From Niveispirillum sp. SYP-B3756 (lineage in GTDB: Bacteria > Pseudomonadota > Alphaproteobacteria > Azospirillales > Azospirillaceae), in the NCBI RefSeq assembly GCF_009495745.1, contig NZ_WIDQ01000004.1, positions 248,001-312,000 of the forward strand: 64,000 nucleotides of DNA. Direction: 5' to 3'. The translations under genes were made by a program, and so were the position numbers. Numbering within the stretch: the first letter of the stretch is position 1; the number at the start of each line of letters is the position of its first letter. A model generated the notes under the pieces. The model searched no databases. It was given only the letters and a program-made list of their open reading frames with translations, and was not told where the DNA came from. Of the stretch, positions 57,793-64,000 are shown in pieces.

Positions 57793-59214
57793 TCACACCC
57801 GATAGGCCAGCCGCAAGGCCCCCCAATGCCGGCCCGCCACCTGGATGGGGGCGGAACAGTCCTTCATCAAGGTATAGGTGCCGTTGCCCATGTCACGACG
57901 ATAGGCCTGCAACAGGAAGGGCTGGGTGTTGCGCCCGGCGGTCAGGCCAACCCGGTCGTTGAAGATGCGGCGGTTGCGGCAATGGGCGGCGTTCCAGGCC
58001 GGATCGCCGGGACGCTGCGGCTCGCTGAATGTGCGGTTATGTGTGGGCAGATAGCCGTTGCGGTCCAGCGCCACGCAGAACACCACCTTGTCGGTCAGGG
58101 TCAGCAGCGGTTCCTGGATGGCGGGCAGCAGCCGGTCGGTCAGGCTGGTGAAGCGCGCCATGTGCTGCACCGGGTCGCTGCCCTGGATGGGCTTGTAATC
58201 CTCGTCAAACAGGTCGGAAACCTGGATGCTCCCCTCGGCCAATGCCCGCTCAAACGCGGTGGAAATCTGCTGGGCGGCGGCCTGGGTGGCGCGGATATAG
58301 GGCGTGTCCACCGTCTCCACATCCAGCTTGGCCGTGTGGCCGATCAGCCGTTCGCTGAGGGAAAGCAGGCTGTTCAGCCGGTTGCCGGCCTGGGTCAGGC
58401 TGGTGCTGCTTTCCTTCACCCCGCCGGCCATTTCCCCGATACGGTGATCCACCGTCTCGATGCTGCCACCGATGGCGTGGGCGGCGGTGTCGATATGTTC
58501 CTGCTGGCGGTCCACTTCGCCCATGGCGTCGGCCAGCACCTGCATGGTGCGGCCGATCTGGTCGGTTTCATTGCGCACCCTGGCGGCCTTGGCGCTGCCG
58601 GCGGCACTTCTGGCCGCCAGGGCCTTCACCTGTTCGCCCAGGTCGCGCATGGTCGCGTCGATTTCCTGTGTCGCCTCCGCCGTTTTATTGGCCAGCGCCT
58701 TCACCTCCGTCGCCACCACGGCAAAGCCGCGCCCGGCATCGCCGGCGCGTGCCGCCTCAATGGTGGCATTCAACGCCAGCAGGTTGGTCTGCTTGGCGAT
58801 GGTGTTGATCTCACCGGCCACCTTGCCCACGCGTGACAAGGCATCGGTCAGCCCGCGTAATTGCTGTTCAATGCCGGTGACATCGGTCGCCAGGGCGCGG
58901 ATTTCCGCCAGCGCATGTTCCACCTGGGTGCGGCTTTCCACCGCCTGGGCCCGTGCCTTGCCCGTCACTTCCCTTGCGGCAGACGTTGCGGCCGTCACCT
59001 GGGTGTTGCCGGCCTTCATCTCCAGCGCCTCCCGGCGCAAGGACTCGAATATCTCCGCCTGCTGCCGGATGCGGCGGCTGACATCATCGACATAGCCGGT
59101 CACATCGGCAATGGAAACGCCCAGCGTTCCGACCTCCTGCGCCAGCTCCGCGATGGCCTGGCTGGTGCCTGCGCTGGTGACGGGCTTTCCGTTGCCTGCA
59201 TAGGCTTGATCCAT
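57793..59214 (-). CDS. Soluble chemoreceptor with signalling domain first and sensor-like C-terminus
   Basis: The 473-residue protein has no membrane segment. The MCP hairpin comes early (tip [21 protein letters not shown] near residues 140-160, then [15 protein letters not shown]). A C-terminal domain of about 150 residues follows, with [17 protein letters not shown] and the [16 protein letters not shown] and [13 protein letters not shown] motifs. This resembles a PAS/Cache-like ligand domain found at the end of alphaproteobacterial cytosolic receptors. It is distinct from the FIST receptor at 8843-10906. Ligand unknown. No che genes nearby. Confidence 0.92.
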   Translation of the reverse strand: MDQAYAGNGKPVTSAGTSQAIAELAQEVGTLGVSIADVTGYVDDVSRRIRQQAEIFESLRREALEMKAGNTQVTAATSAAREVTGKARAQAVESRTQVEHALAEIRALATDVTGIEQQLRGLTDALSRVGKVAGEINTIAKQTNLLALNATIEAARAGDAGRGFAVVATEVKALANKTAEATQEIDATMRDLGEQVKALAARSAAGSAKAARVRNETDQIGRTMQVLADAMGEVDRQQEHIDTAAHAIGGSIETVDHRIGEMAGGVKESSTSLTQAGNRLNSLLSLSERLIGHTAKLDVETVDTPYIRATQAAAQQISTAFERALAEGSIQVSDLFDEDYKPIQGSDPVQHMARFTSLTDRLLPAIQEPLLTLTDKVVFCVALDRNGYLPTHNRTFSEPQRPGDPAWNAAHCRNRRIFNDRVGLTAGRNTQPFLLQAYRRDMGNGTYTLMKDCSAPIQVAGRHWGALRLAYRV

Positions 59215-59523
59215 GGCATTTGCCTCCCAGTGGGTCGGTCGCTTTCATCATTGCGACTCTGACTTGTCATAGAGGGGGAGAATGAACGGGCAACAGTACC
59301 CGCCGCTATAGGCCATTGGTCGATTCTTGCTTAAAACAGGGCAAACCGACAATACACTTATGTCGGGGATGTACAGGCGACCGCCTTCAGCCATGTAACA
59401 ACGCCACGGCTGTTACCATGGTCGGGCGGTGGACATCGGCGGGCGGCCTTGCCATAAGGGGGCCGCGAATGAAACCGGCCCTTATGCCCAGGGGCAGCAG
59501 CAAAGCAACGGATGGTTATTCCC
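59215..59523. other. 309-base divergent intergenic region
   Basis: It separates the chemoreceptor from lpdA. A short dyad, ccgaca / tgtcgg, lies at about 59347-59368. I see no gene and no strong promoter match. The long frame that runs through it into lpdA is an antisense/offset shadow. Confidence 0.45.
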
Positions 59524-60933
59524 ATGGCGGACACCCAATTCGATCTCGTCGTCATCGGCGCCGGCCCCGGCGGTTATGTTGCCGCCATCCGCGCGGCCCA
59601 GCTCGGTATGCGCGTTGCCTGCGTGGAAATGCGCAAGACCCTGGGCGGCACCTGCCTGAATGTCGGCTGCATCCCCTCCAAGGCGCTGCTGGTCGCGTCG
59701 GAGAAGTACAGCGAAGCCAAGCATCATCTGGGTGCCTTCGGCGTGAAGGTGTCGGGTGTGGAGCTGGATTTCGCCGGCCTGATGAAGCACAAGGACGAGG
59801 TGGTGAAGTCCAACGTCACCGGCGTGGATTTCCTGTTCAAGAAGAACAAGGTCACCCGCATCCTTGGCAAGGGTTCCATCAAGGCCCCCGGCATTGTGCT
59901 GGTGACCAAGGAAGATGGCTCCACCGAGGAAGTGTCCGCCAAGAACATCCTGATCGCTACCGGCTCCGACGTGATGCCGCTGCCCGGCGTGACGATTGAT
60001 GAGAAGCGCATCGTCTCCTCCACCGGTGCGCTGGAGCTGGAAAAGGTGCCGGGCCATCTGGTGGTGATCGGTGGCGGCGTCATCGGGCTGGAACTGGGTT
60101 CCGTCTGGCAGCGCCTGGGCGCCAAGGTCACCGTCATTGAATATCTGGACCGCATCCTGCCGACCATGGATGGTGAGGTTTCCAAGCAGGCCCAGCGCAT
60201 TTTCGGCAAGCAGGGCATCGACTTCAAGCTGTCCACCAAGGTGACGGGCGCCAAGGTGGAAGGCGAGAGCGTCACCCTGACCGTGGAGCCGGCCAAGGGC
60301 GGTGCGGCGGAAACCATCCAGGCGGATATCGTGCTGGTGGCCATCGGTCGCCGCCCCTATACCGAGGGTCTGGGCCTGGAAGCTGTGGGCGTGGAACTGG
60401 ATGAACGCCGTCGCATCAAGACCGACCATCATTTCCGCACCAACGTGGCGGGCATCTGGGCCATTGGCGACGTGATCGCCGGCCAGATGCTGGCCCACAA
60501 GGCGGAAGAGGAGGGCGTTGTCGCGGCGGAAGTGATGGCGGGCCAGTCCGGCCACATCAATTACGACGCCATCCCCGGCGTCGTTTACACCTGGCCGGAG
60601 GTGGCCACCGTCGGCAAGACGGAAGAGCAGCTGAAGGCCGAGGGTATTGCCTATAAGGCCGGCAAGTTCCCCTTCACCGCCAATGGCCGCGCCCGGTCGA
60701 TGAACGCCACCGAAGGCTTTGTGAAGATCCTGGCCGATGCCAAGACCGACAAGGTGCTGGGTGCCCATATCATCGGTGCCTCTGCCGGTGAGATGATTGA
60801 GGAACTGTGCCTGGCGGTGGAATTCGGCGCTTCGTCGGAAGATATCTACCGCACCAGCCACGCCCACCCGACCCTGACGGAAGCCATCAAGGAAGCCGCC
60901 ATGGCCGTTGCCGGTCGCCCGATCCATATGTGA
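59524..60933 (+). CDS. lpdA: Dihydrolipoyl dehydrogenase
   Basis: The 469-residue flavoprotein is the E3 component of 2-oxoacid dehydrogenases. It has the FAD motif VVIGAGPGGYVAAIRAAQ, the redox-active pair C-x-x-x-x-C in GGTCLNVGCIPSK, the NAD-binding GGGVIGLELGSVW, and the C-terminal HAHPTLTEA catalytic histidine-glutamate. Start at 59524 (MADTQFDLVV) is the family start. No oxoacid dehydrogenase genes are next to it here. A strong terminator follows. Confidence 0.97.
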   Translation: MADTQFDLVVIGAGPGGYVAAIRAAQLGMRVACVEMRKTLGGTCLNVGCIPSKALLVASEKYSEAKHHLGAFGVKVSGVELDFAGLMKHKDEVVKSNVTGVDFLFKKNKVTRILGKGSIKAPGIVLVTKEDGSTEEVSAKNILIATGSDVMPLPGVTIDEKRIVSSTGALELEKVPGHLVVIGGGVIGLELGSVWQRLGAKVTVIEYLDRILPTMDGEVSKQAQRIFGKQGIDFKLSTKVTGAKVEGESVTLTVEPAKGGAAETIQADIVLVAIGRRPYTEGLGLEAVGVELDERRRIKTDHHFRTNVAGIWAIGDVIAGQMLAHKAEEEGVVAAEVMAGQSGHINYDAIPGVVYTWPEVATVGKTEEQLKAEGIAYKAGKFPFTANGRARSMNATEGFVKILADAKTDKVLGAHIIGASAGEMIEELCLAVEFGASSEDIYRTSHAHPTLTEAIKEAAMAVAGRPIHM

Positions 60934-60965
60934 TCGGCGGTCCCCGCAAGGGGGTGAGGATGATC

Positions 60966-60998
60966 AAGGCCGGGGTGGCAACGCCCCGGCCTTTTTTC
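60966..60998 (+). terminator. Strong rho-independent terminator of lpdA
   Basis: aaggccgggg (60966-60975) pairs with ccccggcctt (60984-60993) around eight bases and is followed by six Ts. One of the clearest terminators in the window. Confidence 0.9.
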
Positions 60999-61008
60999 TT
61001 TTCTCACC

Positions 61009-61094
61009 ACCGTTACCCCAGCGAAGGTCGGGGTCCAGGGGGCGCCTGCGCATTGCTCTACGAAACTGGACCCCGGCCTTCGCCGGGGTGACGG
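61009..61094. repeat. Palindromic intergenic repeat, family A copy 4
   Basis: Arms accgttaccccagcgaagg and ccttcgccggggtgacgg with ggggtccag / ctggacccc inside. The length and layout match the copies at 3982-4066 and 36172-36257. Confidence 0.85.
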
Positions 61095-61126
61095 CGGATG
61101 TCGGGGGAGGCGATTTTCCTGCACAG

Positions 61127-61153
61127 ATATTCATTGAAAAATTCAATGAATAT
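61127..61153. promoter_or_regulatory. AT-rich palindrome upstream of the SbtA-like permease
   Basis: atattcattga (61127-61137) and tcaatgaatat (61143-61153) are exact complements around aaaat. It lies about 95 bases before the permease start and is a good candidate site for the LysR regulator encoded downstream. Confidence 0.6.
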
Positions 61154-61248
61154 CAAAAAACATATCAATTTCACAAAATGACACCTCCCCCCTATGTTGC
61201 GGCGCAGCGGGTCTGACAGGCCCTTTGTGCTGTGTGGGAGATGTTGAA

Positions 61249-62259
61249 ATGGACGTGCTGCTGTCCGCACCTATCCTGTTCTTCATTCTGGGTGCTGCCA
61301 TCGCGCTGGTCGGTGCCCGTATCCCGTTCCCGGATGGGTTCGGCAAGGCGCTGGCAGCCTATCTGCTGGTGGCCATCGGCCTGAAGGGCGGGGTAGCCCT
61401 GTCCGGGGCGGCGATGGGGGAGGTGCTGCCCCTGTTCATCGCAGCGGCTTTGTTGAGCTTCGCCATGCCGATACTGGGCTTTGCCCTGTTGCGCGGGCCG
61501 GTGGGGCTGGACCGCACCAACGCGGCGGCGATTGCCGCGCATTATGGCTCCGTCAGTCTGGTCACCTTCGTTACCGCCACCAAGCTGCTGGAAGCGCAAG
61601 GCATCACCTTCGGCGGGCATATGGTGGCGGCACTGGCCATCATGGAAGGGCCGGCCATCATTTCCGGCCTGTTGCTGGCGGGCATGGCCGGCGGAGCGGT
61701 CGCGGCGGCGGGCAGCAATGGCCAGGGCGGCACCGTCACCCTGTCCATGGGCGGTGGGAATGGCAATGGCCGGCTGGGGGCCGCTGTGCGGGAGGCGGCG
61801 CTGAATGGCTCGGTGCTGCTGCTGGCGGGTTCGCTGCTGGTCGGGCTGGTGATCGGCAAGCCGGGGCTGGACAAGCTGGCCGGCCTGTTTGTTGCCCCCT
61901 GGGATGGCGCGCTCAGCCTGTTCCTGCTGGAAATGGGTTATTTGGCGGCCAGCCGGCTGCGGCAGGCGGCCTCGCTCAGCCCCCGGCTGATCGCCTTTGG
62001 CTTCATCATGCCGCTGCTGGGGGCGGCCATCGGACTGGCAGTGTCGCTGCCGCTGGGGTTGGAACTGGGGGATACGGTGCTGCTGGTCACGCTCTGCGCC
62101 TCGGCCTCTTATATCGCGGTGCCGGCGGCACTGCGCCATGCCCTGCCGGATGCTGATCCGGGCCTCTCGCTACCACTTTCGCTGGCCATTACCTTCCCCT
62201 TCAATATCCTGATCGGTATCCCCCTTTATCTCGCGCTCTCCCGCGCCATCCTGGGCTGA
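61249..62259 (+). CDS. SbtA/DUF897-type sodium-dependent bicarbonate transporter family permease
   Basis: The 336-residue membrane protein has about ten helices in two inverted halves typical of SbtA (DUF897): LFFILGAAIALVGARIPFPDGFGKALAAYLLVAIGLKGG (cut), the GHxVAALAIMEGPAI motif in place of the bicarbonate-binding loop, and LASASYIAVPAAL-type CASASYIAVPAAL near the end. A loop rich in glycine (GGGNGNGRLGA) follows helix 5. SbtA proper imports bicarbonate with sodium; heterotrophic members have unproven substrates. Start at 61249 (MDVLLSAPILF) fits the first helix. A LysR gene follows after four bases. Confidence 0.88.
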   Translation: MDVLLSAPILFFILGAAIALVGARIPFPDGFGKALAAYLLVAIGLKGGVALSGAAMGEVLPLFIAAALLSFAMPILGFALLRGPVGLDRTNAAAIAAHYGSVSLVTFVTATKLLEAQGITFGGHMVAALAIMEGPAIISGLLLAGMAGGAVAAAGSNGQGGTVTLSMGGGNGNGRLGAAVREAALNGSVLLLAGSLLVGLVIGKPGLDKLAGLFVAPWDGALSLFLLEMGYLAASRLRQAASLSPRLIAFGFIMPLLGAAIGLAVSLPLGLELGDTVLLVTLCASASYIAVPAALRHALPDADPGLSLPLSLAITFPFNILIGIPLYLALSRAILG

Positions 62260-62263
62260 CCTG

Positions 62264-63139
62264 ATGCCGATCCCTCTGCCGCCGTTCGATCTGGATTTGC
62301 TGCGCACCCTGGTGACGATTGCCGAAAGCGGCGGCGTCACCCGGGCCGCCGAACGGCTGGGCCGCACCCAGTCCACCATCAGCCTGCAGGTGAAACGGCT
62401 GGAGGACGGGCTGGGCAAACGGCTGTTCCTGCGGGACGGGCGGGGGTTTGCCCTGACAGGGGACGGGGAGGTGCTGCTGGCCTATGCCCGCCGGCTGCTG
62501 GGGCTGGCGGGGGAGGCCTGTGCGGTGCTGATGGAACCGGATGTCGGCGGGATCGTTCGGCTGGGCACACCGGAAGATTTCGCCACAGCACACCTCCCCG
62601 ATGTGCTGTGGCGATTCGCCCGCGCCCATCCGCAGGTGGCGCTGGAGGTGCGGTGTGATTTCACCGCCAACCTGCTGGATGGCTTTGCGCAGGGTGATTA
62701 CGATCTGGTGCTGTGCAAGCGGGAACCGCGCGGCGCCGGCGACGGGGTGCGGGTCTGGCGGGAACCTTTGGTCTGGGCGGCATCCGCCCGGCTGCTGCTG
62801 CAACCGGGCCAGCCGGTGCCTTTGGTGCTGGCCCCCGCGCCGGACATTTATCGCCGCCGCGCGCTGGAGGCGCTGGACCGTGCCGGAATGCCCTGGCGCA
62901 TCACCTATACCAGCCCCAGCCTGAACGGCATCCAGGCGGCTGTCAGTGCCGGGTTGGGCGTCACCATCCTGTCGCGCGACCTGCTGGCCACCGGCTTTCA
63001 GGTGGTGGAAAAGATGCCCGATCTGGCGGATATGGAGATCGCCTTGCATCGCCGACCAGGGGCAATGTCCAAGGCTGTCGACCTGCTGGCGGAACATATT
63101 GTCCGCTCACTGGAGGGGGGGCGGCCCATTCAGGGTTGA
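62264..63139 (+). CDS. LysR-family transcriptional regulator
   Basis: The 291-residue protein has the LysR N-terminal helix-turn-helix (VTRAAERLGRTQSTISLQVKRLE, cut) and an effector domain (YDLVLCKREPRGAG, VSAGLGVTILSRDLLA). It lies immediately behind the permease and probably controls it from the palindrome at 61127-61153, although LysR genes are usually divergent from their targets. The inducer is unknown. Start ATG at 62264. Confidence 0.92.
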   Translation: MPIPLPPFDLDLLRTLVTIAESGGVTRAAERLGRTQSTISLQVKRLEDGLGKRLFLRDGRGFALTGDGEVLLAYARRLLGLAGEACAVLMEPDVGGIVRLGTPEDFATAHLPDVLWRFARAHPQVALEVRCDFTANLLDGFAQGDYDLVLCKREPRGAGDGVRVWREPLVWAASARLLLQPGQPVPLVLAPAPDIYRRRALEALDRAGMPWRITYTSPSLNGIQAAVSAGLGVTILSRDLLATGFQVVEKMPDLADMEIALHRRPGAMSKAVDLLAEHIVRSLEGGRPIQG

Positions 63140-63199
63140 ACCGGGGCGCGTTTGGACACAAATCAGGGTATGGCCCTTGCTGTTTCCCTGGGAGAAGTC

Positions 63200-64000
63200 A
63201 TGCGTTCCGCCTTTCGCACCCTGCGCCGCCGCCTGTTGCCCGCTGCCACGGCGATGGCCCTGGCCGTGCTGCCCGCTGTGGCGGCCATTTCCGTTGGCCC
63301 GGAAGTGGGCAAGCCGCTGCAGGCGGCAGGGGAGGCATTGTCCAAGAAACGCTATGATCAGGCGTTGAAGGAGGTGGAGAAGGCGGCAGCCGTCAAAGCC
63401 ATCAAGCCGGACGAGAAATGGGCGGTGGAGCAGATGCGCGCCGCCATCTTTAAGGCACAGGGCAAGTTCAATCTGGCCGCCAACGCGTTCGAAGCGGCCA
63501 CCAAGCTGGTGCCGCTGTCGGCGGCGGATCAGGCAGGGGCGTTGGAAACCCTCTCCCAGCTCTGGTACCGGCATGGTGATTTCGCCAAATCCGCCGCTTA
63601 TGGCGAGAAGGCCCTGGCGGCAGGGCGGCAAAGCGAAGCGTTCCGCCAGATGCTGGCGGAGGCCTATTACCGCAGCGACAACCCGGCCAAAGCCTCAAAA
63701 CTGGCGCAGGCCCTGGTGAACGAGGCCCGCGCCGCCGGTCGCAAGCCCAATGCCGAGGTGTTGCAATTGCTGGCGGCATCGGAATTCGGTACCGGCAATG
63801 TGGATGGCTATATCAAGACTCTGCGTCAGCAGTTGGCCACACAAAGCACCCATGACAATTGGCAACGCCTGTTCGATGCGATGGAAAAGCAAAAGCCGAT
63901 CCCGGACCGGCTGGATATGGATTGGGTGCGGCTGAAACTGGCGGCTGATGCCTATGAGAATCCTGACTCCTACACAGAGGCCGCACAGCGTGCCATCGTG
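63200..64000 (+). CDS. Exported tetratricopeptide-like protein (3' end outside window)
   Basis: The frame starts at the ATG at 63200, with ggagaa upstream, and stays open to the end, giving 267 residues. The N-terminus is a signal-like basic-hydrophobic stretch (LRRRLLPAATAMALAVLPAVAAI), followed by degenerate tetratricopeptide helices (GEALSKKRYDQALKEVEKAA, AQGKFNLAANAFEAATKL, YGEKALAAG). TPR proteins of this type often assist envelope complexes or cell-division and secretion machineries. Here the role is unknown and the C-terminal part unseen. Confidence 0.7.
   Translation, partial: MRSAFRTLRRRLLPAATAMALAVLPAVAAISVGPEVGKPLQAAGEALSKKRYDQALKEVEKAAAVKAIKPDEKWAVEQMRAAIFKAQGKFNLAANAFEAATKLVPLSAADQAGALETLSQLWYRHGDFAKSAAYGEKALAAGRQSEAFRQMLAEAYYRSDNPAKASKLAQALVNEARAAGRKPNAEVLQLLAASEFGTGNVDGYIKTLRQQLATQSTHDNWQRLFDAMEKQKPIPDRLDMDWVRLKLAADAYENPDSYTEAAQRAIV

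Larger units (their letters stand above)
60934..61248. other. 315-base gap: terminator, repeat and palindrome
   Basis: It contains, in order, the lpdA terminator (60966-60998), a family A repeat (61009-61094) and an AT-rich palindrome (61127-61153) that is probably an operator for the following permease. No gene is seen. Confidence 0.7.

Noticed and set aside
59316-59999. Frame running into lpdA
   Set aside because: Offset reading of lpdA; dihydrolipoyl dehydrogenase motifs are in the other frame.

Overview
The window is about 64 kb of GC-rich, densely coded bacterial chromosome. Gene families and codon use point to an alphaproteobacterium, most likely in the Rhodospirillales/Azospirillaceae. 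Supporting signs are cytosolic chemoreceptors, TIGR01782-type TonB receptors with tryptophan halogenase and SapC neighbours, palindromic intergenic repeats carrying GANTC sites, and a LexA-like GTTC-N7-GTTC-type box. The genus is an inference. I found no rRNA, tRNA or CRISPR array.

Layout. 1-2.7 kb: 3' end of purH, then a lower-GC insert of two unknown coupled genes, a decayed second copy of that pair, and a broken duplicate of the purH 3' end. 2.8-3.9 kb: a PD-(D/E)XK nuclease-like protein. 4.7-12.8 kb: a small P-loop ATPase, argB, a glutathione S-transferase, a FIST-domain chemoreceptor, two unknown proteins and a Sel1 lipoprotein. 13.4-14.0 kb: an AidA/PixA-type inclusion-body protein with its own promoter and terminator in AT-rich DNA. 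14.0-23.0 kb: two divergent arms forming one peptide-uptake system (dipeptide-type ABC transporter, M81 peptidase, ROK regulator, ROK kinase).

23.1-37.5 kb is a carbohydrate region: TonB receptor, flavin halogenase-like protein, SapC, glycerol kinase and glycerol-3-phosphate dehydrogenase, secreted GH2 beta-galactosidase, a DgoR-like GntR regulator and galactonate dehydratase. 37.8-41.4 kb holds three overlapping genes (HAD-UbiA fusion, DprE1-like oxidase, DprE2-like reductase). By family they would make a polyprenyl-phosphate D-arabinofuranose donor, a pathway best known from mycobacteria. This is the most interesting metabolic unit of the window.

41.5-64 kb is mainly housekeeping: PH-domain and SYLF proteins, cobalamin lower-ligand genes (cobC, cobS, cobT), a two-gene DNA-repair-type radical SAM pair behind a promoter overlapping a LexA-like box, a histidine kinase, LysR/WrbA/pirin, DUF423-TusA, an HDAC-like deacetylase, xseB-ispA-dxs (isoprenoid supply), a HigB-like toxin with XRE antitoxin, a cytosolic chemoreceptor, lpdA, an SbtA-type permease with LysR, and a tetratricopeptide-like protein cut by the window end.

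Scattered through the intergenic gaps are full and collapsed copies of two related palindromic repeat families. Some have flanks that look like short terminal inverted repeats.
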